A stretch of DNA of 64,000 nucleotides from Stenotrophomonas maltophilia (GTDB taxonomy: Bacteria; Pseudomonadota; Gammaproteobacteria; Xanthomonadales; Xanthomonadaceae): positions 1,612,001-1,676,000 of the forward strand of contig NZ_CP037858.1 in NCBI RefSeq assembly GCF_006974125.1, given 5' to 3'. Of the stretch, positions 18,717 to 27,758 are shown one piece after another. The notes beneath the pieces are model-generated. The model had not been told where the DNA came from. It searched no databases and saw only the letters and a list, made by a program, of their open reading frames with translations. Made by a program: the position numbers and the translations under genes. Each line of letters starts with the position of its first letter. The stretch's first letter is position 1.

Positions 18717-18745
18717 ATCGCTCCGGCATGCCCTGCCGGAGCGAT
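18717..18745. terminator. Hairpin after ppa
   Basis: 12-bp perfect stem (ATCGCTCCGGCA / TGCCGGAGCGAT) with a 5-nt loop, but no T-run. It begins 12 nt after the ppa stop. Confidence 0.55.
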
Positions 18746-18856
18746 GCGGGTCACGTTTCATGATGACGGCACATCACTCTTGCCGTGGTATTAGGTAAAT
18801 TGCGTCACTTCACACGTCATCGACATCCACCGTCGAGACAGCCAGGGGAATGTGTC

Positions 18857-19978
18857 GTGCGTATTCTGCTTGTAGGGGATGCAGCCAGCCTGCCGGCTGA
18901 GCTGACCGAATTCATTGCCGATCTTGGGGAAGACTGGCAGCCGCTGACCGCCACCGATGGCCAGACCGCGATGACCGCGGTGGCCACGCAGGGCGTGGAC
19001 GCGGTGATTGTCTGCCCGCAGCTGCCGGACCTCAATGCCACCACGCTGCTGGGGCAGATCCGGACGCTGCGTCCGGAAACCATCCGCATCGCGCTGGTGG
19101 ACGCCCAGCATGGCAACCGGCCACCACCGGCGCGCCTCATTGGTGTTGCCCACCGTTTCCTGCCGTTGCCGCTGGCACCGGAAGTGCTGCTGGAAGCGCT
19201 GACCAGCCTGGAAGAGCTGCGCGAAGTGCTGGACAGCCCGCGCCTGCGCGATGCCATCGGCCGCATCGAGAAACTGCCGTCGCCGCCGCATCTGTACCTG
19301 AGCCTGACCCAGGCGCTGGAGCATGACGACGATGCCGACAGCGCCGACGTCGCCAAGCTGGTGGCCGCCGATCCTGCCATCGCCGCCAAGGTGCTGCAGT
19401 TGTCGAATTCGGCGTTCTTCAGCCAGGGTCGCACCATCGCCGACCTGCGCACCGCGGTGACCCGATTGGGCCTGGCAACACTGCGCGACCTGGTCCTGGC
19501 CAGCGAAGTGTTCTCGGCACCGACGCTGTCGACCGCCGAACGCAACTCGCTGCAGCAGCGCGCCCTGCTCGCCTCGCGGCTGGCCGCACGCCTGCTGCCC
19601 GAATCCAGTGCCGAACTGGGCGCAACCGCGGCACTGCTGGCCGATATCGGCCTGCTGCTGCCCGGCGTACGCAACGAACGCACCGAGCCGTCGCTGGCCG
19701 GAGATGCCCGCCCGGGCCATGCCGAAGCCGGCGCCTACCTGCTGGGCCTGTGGGGCCTGCCGATGCCGATCATCGAGGCGGTGGCGTTCCACCTGCAGCC
19801 GCAGCGTGCGAACACGCGCAGCTTCTGGGTGACCGGCGCCGTGCACGTGGCCCTGGCGCTGGTCAATGGCGATCCGGTGGACGAGGACTACCTGCAGCGC
19901 GCGGGCGTGCTCAACAAACTGCCGCAGTGGCGCGAGCATGCCAACAGCCTGATGGGGCTCACGCCCAGCGAAGCCTGA
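18857..19978 (+). CDS. HDOD-domain protein with degenerate receiver
   Basis: 373 residues. The N-terminal ~115 residues have a response-regulator fold pattern (VRILLVGDAAS...VDAVIVCPQLPDLNATTLL...HRFLPLPL). The phosphoacceptor Asp is Cys (VIVC), one acidic-pocket Asp is Gly, and the switch Lys is Leu, so phosphorylation is not expected. Residues ~130-330 are an HDOD domain (IEKLPSPPHLYLSLTQAL...ADPAIAAKVLQLSNSAFF...LGLATLRDLVL), a non-catalytic HD relative found in signalling proteins, often with c-di-GMP systems. A GTG start at 18857 after CAGGGGAATG is preferred because the receiver begins there. The target pathway cannot be read from the context. Confidence 0.85.
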   Translation: MRILLVGDAASLPAELTEFIADLGEDWQPLTATDGQTAMTAVATQGVDAVIVCPQLPDLNATTLLGQIRTLRPETIRIALVDAQHGNRPPPARLIGVAHRFLPLPLAPEVLLEALTSLEELREVLDSPRLRDAIGRIEKLPSPPHLYLSLTQALEHDDDADSADVAKLVAADPAIAAKVLQLSNSAFFSQGRTIADLRTAVTRLGLATLRDLVLASEVFSAPTLSTAERNSLQQRALLASRLAARLLPESSAELGATAALLADIGLLLPGVRNERTEPSLAGDARPGHAEAGAYLLGLWGLPMPIIEAVAFHLQPQRANTRSFWVTGAVHVALALVNGDPVDEDYLQRAGVLNKLPQWREHANSLMGLTPSEA

Positions 19979-20003
19979 GTTCCACCGGCAATGCATGCGA
20001 TGA

Positions 20004-20029
20004 AGGCGCGCCCGCAGGGACGCGCCTTC
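20004..20029. terminator. Hairpin between convergent genes
   Basis: 8-bp stem (AAGGCGCG / CGCGCCTT) with a 10-nt loop between the HDOD gene and the convergent small secreted-protein gene. The weak T content suggests bidirectional use. Confidence 0.5.
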
Positions 20030-20035
20030 GTTGCA

Positions 20036-20242
20036 TCAGGGCTGCGCGCAGTGGTCGTACACGCAGCGCTCGAACAGGAACTGGCAGTACGCCGCATCCT
20101 CACCGGCCTTGATGCAGTTGCTGCGCACCTCCGCGCAATAGCGGCCATTGGCACACACCAGCGGACCGGCCGACACACTGCCGGCCAGGCTCAGGACGGC
20201 GAGAACCGCCGCAGCGAACATCCGTGGCATCGCGTTCTTCAT
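20036..20242 (-). CDS. Small secreted six-cysteine protein
   Basis: 68 residues with a signal peptide (MKNAMPRMFAAAVLAVLSLAGSVSAG, cleavage near residue 25). The mature ~43 residues contain six cysteines at positions 30, 36, 43, 53, 60 and 65, enough for three disulfides, so it is expected in the periplasm or outside the cell. A GGAGAGCG ribosome-binding site lies just before the ATG. I do not recognise the family. It sits between the HDOD gene and a TonB-dependent receptor and has its own hairpins on both sides. Confidence 0.75.
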   Translation of the reverse strand: MKNAMPRMFAAAVLAVLSLAGSVSAGPLVCANGRYCAEVRSNCIKAGEDAAYCQFLFERCVYDHCAQP

Positions 20243-20360
20243 TTCGCGCTCTCCTTGGTCCGGAATGGACCTCTGTGAACGTACCAGCGGTCCAGTTGCG
20301 ACAAGCGTGACCTCTGTCGCTGAACCGCCCGATTCAGAGTTTCCCGACCCGGCCCTGCCA

Positions 20361-20394
20361 AACGCAAAGAGGGCGGGCCTTGCGGCCCGCCCTC
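20361..20394 (-). terminator. Intrinsic terminator of the TonB-dependent receptor gene
   Basis: 11-bp perfect stem (GAGGGCGGGCC / GGCCCGCCCTC) with a 4-nt loop. On the minus strand it is followed by TTTGCGTTT, 27 nt past the receptor stop. Confidence 0.8.
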
Positions 20395-20421
20395 CTCGTA
20401 TTGCCTTCAGGCTTCGATGGA

Positions 20422-23385
20422 TCAGAAGCGCTGGTTGTACTGGATGAACAGGAAGCGGTCGTAATCCAGCATCGGGTCCAGCTGCACGGCACTGGCGTTG
20501 GTCACCGCGTAGGTGATCGGCGGGGTCTTGCCGAACACGTTGCGGGCACCGACGGTCACGCTGCCGTTCCACGGGGCCTGCCAGGTGGCCGAGATGTCGT
20601 GATAGACGATCGCGCCCTTCTTGTTGGCACCCAGGCCGCCGGTCCAGCCACCGTTCTCGGTGTAGTAATCCGGCTGGTTGCACTCCAGGCCATTTTCCTG
20701 GTCGTAGCAGAAGTCGCGGAAGCCGCCGTAGTAACGCATGGTCCAGGTGGCCGACAGGTCGCCCTTGGTCCAGGTGGTTGCCAGGGTGCCGCGGACACGC
20801 GGGTAGTTCCAGTAGCCTGCGTAGTCATCCCATGCAGCGCCCTTGGTGGCCTGCTGACGGAAGCTGGTCAGGTAGTTGGTGTCCAGGTTGAACGACAGGG
20901 TACCGAAGCTGTATTCCGGCATACGGTAGCGGACGCCGAAGTTGTAGCCTTCGGTTTCCAGCGAACCCAGGTTGGCATTGCCGCGGCTCAGGCCGGTGAC
21001 CTGCTGGCCATTGGCAACGTCGCCACGGCTGTACTGGTCACAGAAGGCCTGCACACCGTTCTGGTAGCACTGGTTCAGCACGTAGTTCGCCGACAGCGCG
21101 GTGATCACGTTGTCCACGGTGATCTTGTACCAGTCCAGCGAGACGTTCAGGCCGCTGACGAAGCTCGGGCTCCACACCAGGCCCGCGGTGCGGGTCTTGC
21201 TGGTTTCCGGCTGCAGCTTGTCGTTGCCCACGCCCGAGTTGAACGGGTTGTTGCCCTGGGTGTCACGGGCACTGATCGGACGACCAGCAGCGTCGGTCTG
21301 ACGGAAGTCGGACGCCAGGCCTTCAGCACCGCAACGGGCGGCAACGGCCGGGTTGCTGCGCTGGCCGAACACGGCATCACACGGATCGGTGAACTTGTCG
21401 AAGGTCTGCGAACCACCGCCGAAGGTGTCGTCCAGGGTCGGGGCACGGAAGCCCTCGCCGTAGGTCGCACGCACCAGCAGGTCGTCGATCGGCTTCCAGG
21501 TCACGCTGAACTTGCTGTTGACCGTGTTGCCGAACTTGTCGTAGTCCGAGTAGCGGCTGGCGATATCCAGCGACAGCTCCTTGGCACCCGGCAGGTCACG
21601 CAGCAGCGGCACCATCAGTTCCAGGTAGAACTCGTTGGTCTTGTACTTGCCTTCGGTCGGCTGGGCGGCCAGCTCGGTGGTGTAACCCGAGGAGGACAGC
21701 GCGTCCGGGTGGTCGTAGCCCGACACTTCACGATGCTCGTAACCGGCAGCGAAGGCGAACTCGCCCGCATTGCCCGGCATGTCGAACAGCGAACCGGTGA
21801 TGTTGGCGAAGTACTGCTTGCTCTTGCTCTGGCCGGTCGAGTTCAGCAGGGTGTTGATGTACTTCAGCGCATCCGGGGTCGCGGCGCTGGCGCCGCCCAG
21901 CAGGTCGAACGGGACGCAGCTGCCCGGGCTGGTGCCCAGCGCGATCGGGTTGGCAGCGGTGCCGCACTGGGCGACGCCGTTGGCGTTGATGAACGACGGG
22001 CCGAGGGCGTTCTTCAGTGCCAGCAGGTTGATGTTGCCCGAGCTGGTCTGGGTCACATCGAACTGGTTGTAGTTGATGCCCACATCCCAGTCGAACGGAC
22101 GGTTGTTGAAGTCGAAGTTGCCTTCCAGGGCCGCGTCGAAGTGCAGCGACTTGACGTTGTTCTGGGTGATGCGCGGCAGTTCGAAGATACGACGGCCCCA
22201 GCCACCGATGTCAACGCCGGCGCCCGGGTTGGCCCAGTTGCCCAGCGGGTTGTAGATGCTGTCCTTGCTGATCGCCACCGGGAACTGCGGCTGCGAGGTG
22301 CCGGTCAGCGGGTAGCCGGCGATCTGGCGCTTGGAGTCACGCTCGGAGTACATCGCCGTCGACTTCAGACGCAGGTTGTCGTTGATGTCGTAGCTGGCCG
22401 AGGTGAACATGGTCTTCGACTCAGCGCCCTGGTTCAGCATCATCTGCTGCGAGGCGTTGTAGTAGTCGTCCAGACCAATCAGGTGGTAGTTGTTGAAGTT
22501 GTTCGACGGCTGGCCAACGCCGACCGGGGTGTCCCACGAACCGGTGTGGTTGACCACCCAGGTGTTCGGGACCCACTTGCCAGCCTTGTTGTATTCACCA
22601 GCACCGGCGGTGCCTTCGGCACGCGGATCGGTGAAGCGGCCCCACGGGCCCGCCGGGCTCAGACCGTCTTCCTTGTGGCCCTGGCCATAGGAGTACTGGG
22701 TCAGGCCACGATCCTTGGCCCACACCGGATCTTCCTTGATGTAGTTCGCGCCGAACACGATCGAGGAGCGCTCGCCGGTGGCACCCAGGGTCAGGCTGTA
22801 CTGGGTCTTGGAACCGTCGCCGTGGCTGTTCTGGCCGTAATAGGCACTGGCCTCGGCGCCGTCGAAGTTCTTGCGCAGGATGATGTTGACCACGCCGGAG
22901 ATGGCGTCGGAACCGTAGATCGCCGAGGCGCCGTCCTTCAGGACTTCAATGCGCTCGATCAGCGAGGTCGGGATGGTCGACATGTCGGTGAAGCCGGCCA
23001 GGCTGGTGCTCCAGCGCTTGCCGTTGACCAGCACCAGCGTGCGCTGCTCACCCAGGTTGTACAGGCTGACGTACTGGCCGCCCTGTTCCGGGTTGGACGC
23101 CAGCACGGCCGCCTTGCTGAAGGTCTGGGTGCCTGCCACGGACAGGTTCTGCAGCAGGTCGCCGACGCTGACCAGGCCCGAACGCTGGATGTCCTCATGG
23201 CTTACGGTGAGGACCGGCTGGGAGGTTTCCACATCCACCGAGCGGATGCGGGAGCCGGTGACTTCCAGGCGATCAAGGGTGGTCGGGGCACTGGCTTCCT
23301 GTGCGGAAGCAAATGCCGGTGCCAGCGCCAGCGCGATGCCGGCGGGCAGCAGGCCCAGCCGCACGGCAGGGGTGCGAACGTTCAT
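20422..23385 (-). CDS. TonB-dependent outer-membrane receptor
   Basis: 987 residues with a signal peptide ending AFASAQ (~29), a TonB box/plug start LDRLEVTGSRI, a plug domain with QRTLVLVNGKRW, TDMSTIPTSLIERIEVLKDGASAIYGSDAISGVVNIILR, and a large barrel ending in DRFLFIQYNQRF (terminal aromatic residue). There is no STN domain, so it is a transporter rather than a transducer. The ATG has a good GGAGA ribosome-binding site. The substrate is unknown; large Xanthomonadaceae receptors of this form often import carbohydrates or siderophores. An AraC-type regulator lies 49 nt upstream on the same strand. Confidence 0.9.
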   Translation of the reverse strand: MNVRTPAVRLGLLPAGIALALAPAFASAQEASAPTTLDRLEVTGSRIRSVDVETSQPVLTVSHEDIQRSGLVSVGDLLQNLSVAGTQTFSKAAVLASNPEQGGQYVSLYNLGEQRTLVLVNGKRWSTSLAGFTDMSTIPTSLIERIEVLKDGASAIYGSDAISGVVNIILRKNFDGAEASAYYGQNSHGDGSKTQYSLTLGATGERSSIVFGANYIKEDPVWAKDRGLTQYSYGQGHKEDGLSPAGPWGRFTDPRAEGTAGAGEYNKAGKWVPNTWVVNHTGSWDTPVGVGQPSNNFNNYHLIGLDDYYNASQQMMLNQGAESKTMFTSASYDINDNLRLKSTAMYSERDSKRQIAGYPLTGTSQPQFPVAISKDSIYNPLGNWANPGAGVDIGGWGRRIFELPRITQNNVKSLHFDAALEGNFDFNNRPFDWDVGINYNQFDVTQTSSGNINLLALKNALGPSFINANGVAQCGTAANPIALGTSPGSCVPFDLLGGASAATPDALKYINTLLNSTGQSKSKQYFANITGSLFDMPGNAGEFAFAAGYEHREVSGYDHPDALSSSGYTTELAAQPTEGKYKTNEFYLELMVPLLRDLPGAKELSLDIASRYSDYDKFGNTVNSKFSVTWKPIDDLLVRATYGEGFRAPTLDDTFGGGSQTFDKFTDPCDAVFGQRSNPAVAARCGAEGLASDFRQTDAAGRPISARDTQGNNPFNSGVGNDKLQPETSKTRTAGLVWSPSFVSGLNVSLDWYKITVDNVITALSANYVLNQCYQNGVQAFCDQYSRGDVANGQQVTGLSRGNANLGSLETEGYNFGVRYRMPEYSFGTLSFNLDTNYLTSFRQQATKGAAWDDYAGYWNYPRVRGTLATTWTKGDLSATWTMRYYGGFRDFCYDQENGLECNQPDYYTENGGWTGGLGANKKGAIVYHDISATWQAPWNGSVTVGARNVFGKTPPITYAVTNASAVQLDPMLDYDRFLFIQYNQRF

Positions 23386-23434
23386 CAATCTCTCCAAGGT
23401 ACGTGTTAGTAGCGTGTTAAAACGCTCCAGCACG

Positions 23435-24334
23435 TTACGATTGCGTTGCGATGCTGTATTTGCGCGACCCAACCGTAGACTTTGCAGAGTGTGGCGGGAG
23501 CAAGCCGCCGTTTTCCCTGAACCGGGAAGCAGACTGCCCATAACGGGCACGGAAGGCCCGGGCGAAGCTGCAGCAGTTGTCGAATCCGCTGGCTGCGGCG
23601 ACCTCGCCCACCATCATGTCGGTGTCGCGCAGCAGATCGGCGGCCCGCTCCAGGCGCAACCGTGCCGAAAGCGACTGGGGGCTCTCTTCATAAAGGCTCT
23701 GGAAGGTCTTGGAGAGGTACCAGCTGGAGAAGTTGGTCAGTTCGGCGAGTTCGCCGATCCGCACCACCCTGTGGCTGTTGCCCTCCAGATAGAGGCGGGC
23801 ACGCTGCATGCGGCCGAACACCTGGCGCTTGCGGCTGCGTGAGCGACCGGGGCAGCGCTGTACGTTGTCGGCCAGATCACGCTGCAGGCCGGCCAGATGC
23901 AACAGCAGCGGCCGCAGCGCCTGCGCGGGCAGGCCGCTGTCGAGCGCATCGCGCCACAGGCGCAGGGCAACTCGGGCGTCGCCGCGGCTCATGCGACCAC
24001 GACCGGCATACAGGCCGCAATCGGCCATCTCGGACAGCACCCGCATCGCCTCCGCATTCAGGCTGAGGCCCACGCACAGTCCGTTACGGCCGGCCTGCAC
24101 CAGCGGGCGCGACTCCTTCTCGAAGGCGATCCACTCGCCATGGCGCAGGCGGAAACGCCCTTCCTTGGCTTCCACCCAGGAGCTGCCCCGGACCTGCAGC
24201 CAGACCGTGAAGCTTGACCCTGCCGTCTGCAGGCTGCCGAGCCGGGCCACGCCCATGCAGGTCGGCGCGAGATCATCGAGCGCCTTGTCGAGGGAGACGG
24301 TTTGGCCACGATCGGCCAGCGAGAGTTGACGCAT
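23435..24334 (-). CDS. AraC-family transcriptional regulator
   Basis: 299 residues. The N-terminal part (~1-190) is an uncharacterised sensing region. The C-terminal ~100 residues hold two helix-turn-helix motifs: VVRIGELAELTNFSSWYLSKTFQSLYEESPQ and MMVGEVAAASGFDNCCSFARAFRARYGQSASRFR. It lies directly upstream of the TonB-dependent receptor gene on the same strand (49-nt gap), so it may control it and be partly co-transcribed. Confidence 0.9.
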   Translation of the reverse strand: MRQLSLADRGQTVSLDKALDDLAPTCMGVARLGSLQTAGSSFTVWLQVRGSSWVEAKEGRFRLRHGEWIAFEKESRPLVQAGRNGLCVGLSLNAEAMRVLSEMADCGLYAGRGRMSRGDARVALRLWRDALDSGLPAQALRPLLLHLAGLQRDLADNVQRCPGRSRSRKRQVFGRMQRARLYLEGNSHRVVRIGELAELTNFSSWYLSKTFQSLYEESPQSLSARLRLERAADLLRDTDMMVGEVAAASGFDNCCSFARAFRARYGQSASRFRENGGLLPPHSAKSTVGSRKYSIATQS

Positions 24335-24448
24335 GGGGCACCACGGGTTTGCCTGATACAGGCTTCCGTTTTGCCTAATCAGGTGTCAGCCCGTCAGGAA
24401 AATCCGCCGAGATCGCCACGAATTCGCGGCGAGAACTCCACAAAGAAA

Positions 24449-26779
24449 TCACGAAGAGATATTTTTCTTCAGGATCAACGACTTGAGAAATGCCGGGAAC
24501 AGGGCTGGCGCCGACCGGGGCAGCTGCATGACGCCGATGTCAGCGCCATCGCTGACCGCCAGGGCGACGTACAGATCCCGGCCATCGGCGCTGGCACTGA
24601 TGCCGTTGCCCGCGCTGAGCCGCTGCCGATCCAGGCAGCGCTCGGGGGCTTCGGTCCCGGCCTGGATATGGATCAAGGTCGTACCGCACGCGGTCGAATT
24701 GCCGAGATACCCGATGCCACCGGTGCCTGCCACCGTCCAGGTGCGATAGCGCCATCGGCTGGGCCGGTCTTCACTGACCTGCTGCACGCTGGCCGGGGAC
24801 AGTGCCGCATCCACCGACCACAAACCGCCGGACGCCAGGCGTGTGAACAGCACGCGGCCATCACCCCGATCGAAACGTGCCTGGGAGACGCCATCGATGC
24901 TGGCCAGGCGGCGCCAGGGGGTTACGCTGCGATCGAACAGGCTCAATCGGGTGCGCTGCTCTGCATCGCGCTCGACCACCAGCAACTGTTCCGGGGTTGC
25001 CCCGTACAGGGCCTGCAGGGGCTGATCGACCGGAACCGGCAACGGTTGCAGGTGCTCGTCGCGCGGCGCGATCTCGTAGACCACGGTGCGCCCATGCTCA
25101 TCACGCCCGACCACCAGCAACTGGCGGCTGTCGGCCGACCAGTCCGGCGCCTGCCGCCCCTCCGGACGCAGGCCCTCGATCGGCCGCAGTGAATCGGGCC
25201 GCTGCATGTCCGCCCACCACAGCGCGAAACTGCCGGAACGATCGGATGTGAAGACCAGCTGGCGACCGTCGGGCGCCGCCATCGGCTGCCCGTCACGCCC
25301 GCTGGACGCGAACAGCCGCTCGGCGCTGCCGCCGGCCATCGGCACCTTGAACACGCCGAACTGGGCACGGCGGTGAACGAAGGCCAGCACGTCGCCGTGG
25401 CGTGACACCGCAGGCCATTGTGCGTCGTCGAGGCCGGCATCACGCAGGGTGCGGCGCTCGACGTCCAGGTAGTACAGCCGCACCTCGCTGTCCACGCGCC
25501 GGCCGAACACGATGCTGCGACCATCGCCCAGCCAGGCCCAGCCACGCTGTTCGGCCGATTCGTTGGTCAACTGCTCCAGCTCGCCGCCCCCGGCCGGCAT
25601 CCGCCACAGGTCGCCCATCTGCGGATTGCGCACGAACACCAGCCACTTGCCGTCGGGCGAGTAGCGTGGCGCGTAGTCAAAATCATCCTGGTCGACCGCA
25701 TAGTCCAACGCCCGCCACTGGCCGCTGGCCAGGTCGAGCACACGGATGCCGCGATGGGCATAGCGGCCCACCATGCTGCCAAAGACCAGGCCGCGGCCAT
25801 CCGGAGTCCAGTCGAAGCTGAGCAGTTCGGTTCCGTCGCAGCGGGTCGCCTGGCGCACACCGCCGCCGGTCGCGCTGGCGATCAGCACCTGGCAACCGCC
25901 GTCGGCTCCAAAGCGGGCAAAAGCGATCTCGCGCCCGTCCGGTGACCAGCTCGGGAAGCGGTCACTGGCTCCCTTCGGCGGCAGCGCCAGCTGCCGGGCC
26001 GGCGCATTGCCCGAGGTCTGCACCTTGATCGCGCCACCACCGGCGCCGTCCTCGTTGGCGCCTTCGTAGGCAACCTGGGAGCCATCCGGCGAAAGCGTGG
26101 GATAGGTTTCAAAACCACTGGTGGCGGTGATCAGGCGGTAGGGACGCTGCGGGCTGCCGATCACCCGCACGCCGTTCTCGACGGCGGCATCCACCGGTGA
26201 GCTCGGCTCCGGCCCACGCCGGAGCAGCAATGTGGCCATGACCAGCAGCGCGGCCAGCATCATCACACCCAGCACCCACAACAGCTGGCGGCGCAGCTGG
26301 CGCCAGCCGCGCCGGCGTGAAGGCGCTGCCGGCACGGCCATCGCCGGAATCGTGCCGGTACCGTCCGGCGACGGCATCGCGTCCGCAACGGCTACCGCTT
26401 CCACTTCCGCCACCGGCTCGAAGTCGTCCAGCGCCTGCACCGGCACCAGCAGCCGATAACCGCTCTTGGCGATGGTTTCGATGTAGGCCTGGCTGTTGTC
26501 GTCGTCGTTGGCGAACGCCTTGCGCAGCTGGGTGACGGCCTGGGTCAGCACGTCATTGGTCGGCAACGTATCGGGCCAGACCTCGGCAAACAGCTCTTCA
26601 CGGGTAACCACGCGCCCCGGCTGCCGCATCAACACGCGCAGCACGCCCAGCGCTTTCGGCGTCAGCCTCCGCGGACGGCGCGCGCCTTCGACCTCGACCT
26701 CACGCGAGGACAAGGTAATGACGCAGTCGCCGACCTGCACGCGGTCGGCCTCGATGGGCGTGAGTTCGCTGCTGTTCAT
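24449..26779 (-). CDS. Membrane-bound winged-helix regulator with PD40/TolB-like beta-propeller
   Basis: 776 residues in three parts: an OmpR/PhoB-type winged-helix DNA-binding domain (~15-115, LTPKALGVLRVLMRQPGRVVTREELFAEVWPD...YIETIAKSGYRL); a single transmembrane helix (~175-195, LLWVLGVMMLAALLVMATLLL); and a periplasmic C-terminal region with repeated PD40-type blades (TLSPDGSQVAYEG, SWSPDGREIAFAR, DWTPDGRGLVFGS, RYSPDGKWLVFVR). The architecture is CadC/ToxR-like, with the propeller as presumed sensor. The inducer and target genes are unknown; the region upstream is an empty 269-bp spacer with a plus-oriented terminator. Confidence 0.88.
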   Translation of the reverse strand: MNSSELTPIEADRVQVGDCVITLSSREVEVEGARRPRRLTPKALGVLRVLMRQPGRVVTREELFAEVWPDTLPTNDVLTQAVTQLRKAFANDDDNSQAYIETIAKSGYRLLVPVQALDDFEPVAEVEAVAVADAMPSPDGTGTIPAMAVPAAPSRRRGWRQLRRQLLWVLGVMMLAALLVMATLLLRRGPEPSSPVDAAVENGVRVIGSPQRPYRLITATSGFETYPTLSPDGSQVAYEGANEDGAGGGAIKVQTSGNAPARQLALPPKGASDRFPSWSPDGREIAFARFGADGGCQVLIASATGGGVRQATRCDGTELLSFDWTPDGRGLVFGSMVGRYAHRGIRVLDLASGQWRALDYAVDQDDFDYAPRYSPDGKWLVFVRNPQMGDLWRMPAGGGELEQLTNESAEQRGWAWLGDGRSIVFGRRVDSEVRLYYLDVERRTLRDAGLDDAQWPAVSRHGDVLAFVHRRAQFGVFKVPMAGGSAERLFASSGRDGQPMAAPDGRQLVFTSDRSGSFALWWADMQRPDSLRPIEGLRPEGRQAPDWSADSRQLLVVGRDEHGRTVVYEIAPRDEHLQPLPVPVDQPLQALYGATPEQLLVVERDAEQRTRLSLFDRSVTPWRRLASIDGVSQARFDRGDGRVLFTRLASGGLWSVDAALSPASVQQVSEDRPSRWRYRTWTVAGTGGIGYLGNSTACGTTLIHIQAGTEAPERCLDRQRLSAGNGISASADGRDLYVALAVSDGADIGVMQLPRSAPALFPAFLKSLILKKNISS

Positions 26780-27005
26780 TTTCCGCTATACAGTAGGGAC
26801 GGGACCTGGGCAGGGCTCACCAGCAATACCGTCCCCACCGTCCCTGGACAGGGTCATCGAAAAGCCAGATTCCGCACAAAGCATCGGCGCATACCGCAAA
26901 AACAATAACGCCCCCGGATATTAGCCTAAGCCGGTTACCCCGCCTATGACGGGGTCGACACTCAGGCTCTCTCTCGCCGACGCATTCACATAATCTGCAT
27001 CACTA

Positions 27006-27033
27006 TTCGCGCCCTTTTGGGCGCGAAATTTTT
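27006..27033 (+). terminator. Plus-oriented intrinsic terminator
   Basis: 9-bp perfect stem (TTCGCGCCC / GGGCGCGAA) with a TTTT loop and an ATTTTTA tract on the plus strand. The flanking genes are both on the minus strand, so the transcript that it ends is not an annotated gene. Confidence 0.75.
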
Positions 27034-27048
27034 ATCTGGCGTTCATTT

Positions 27049-27720
27049 TCACATGCGCCGAAGCATGGTCAATCCGACCAGACGCGACACCACCAGGCCG
27101 ATATACATGACGCCTGCGAACTGTTCGAGCATCACCAGGGCCCGTGCCTGCGGGTGCAGCGGCACGACGTCGCTCAATCCAACACCGGACAACAAGCTGA
27201 AGCTCAGATAAAGCAGCTCCATCCAACTGCGCTCGGGGCCCGCGGTCGTACCCTGGAAACTGCCTGGATACCACTGCTGGCACACCGCGAACGCAAAGGC
27301 GAACGCCCAGGCCAGCAGGGTGAAGGTTGCCCCGGCCGCGAACAGCTCGTCGCGGGTCACTCGATGGTCCTGCAGCATGTAGGCGATCAATGCCCCCGCC
27401 GTATAGAAGTACAGCAGGCTTTCCAGCAGCTGTGCCGTGGTCAGCAGCGCGCTGCGGTCCAGAAGCGCCCCAGCCAGCGAGAACACCACCGAGGGAATGG
27501 CCAGCAGCAATGCCAGCCAGGTTCCCAACGGGCTGCGCTGGACCACCCACAGCGCCAGGCCGAGCACCGCCATGCCGAACATGCCCAGCGCCGCCCGGCC
27601 AGCGGCGGTGTCATCCAGCGCGGGATACAGCAGGACCGCCAGCAGCTGGGCCCCCAGCAGCCATGCCGAGGGGTGGCGGCGGGCGATTGCCAGCCAGCGG
27701 GTGGTCAAGGCAACAGGCAT
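27049..27720 (-). CDS. Membrane protein with potassium-channel-like pore module
   Basis: 223-residue polytopic inner-membrane protein with about seven hydrophobic helices. The C-terminal ~60 residues resemble a two-helix ion-channel module: MELLYLSFSLLSGVGLSDVVPLHPQARALVMLEQFAGVMYIGLVV, where SGVGLSDV stands at the position of the TVGYGD selectivity filter. Tyr is Leu and the following Gly is Ser, so selectivity is uncertain. The ATG at 27720 has a GGAAAGGAC ribosome-binding site; an upstream ATG at 27753 adds 11 residues. Ion conduction is inferred only. Confidence 0.7.
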   Translation of the reverse strand: MPVALTTRWLAIARRHPSAWLLGAQLLAVLLYPALDDTAAGRAALGMFGMAVLGLALWVVQRSPLGTWLALLLAIPSVVFSLAGALLDRSALLTTAQLLESLLYFYTAGALIAYMLQDHRVTRDELFAAGATFTLLAWAFAFAFAVCQQWYPGSFQGTTAGPERSWMELLYLSFSLLSGVGLSDVVPLHPQARALVMLEQFAGVMYIGLVVSRLVGLTMLRRM

Positions 27721-27758
27721 GGCGTCCTTTCCGCTGGGCAGTGGCCGGAGCATAACGG

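Noticed and set aside
20380..23409. 1009-codon plus-strand open frame across the second TonB-dependent receptor
   Set aside because: Antisense shadow; the minus strand has signal peptide, plug and barrel.
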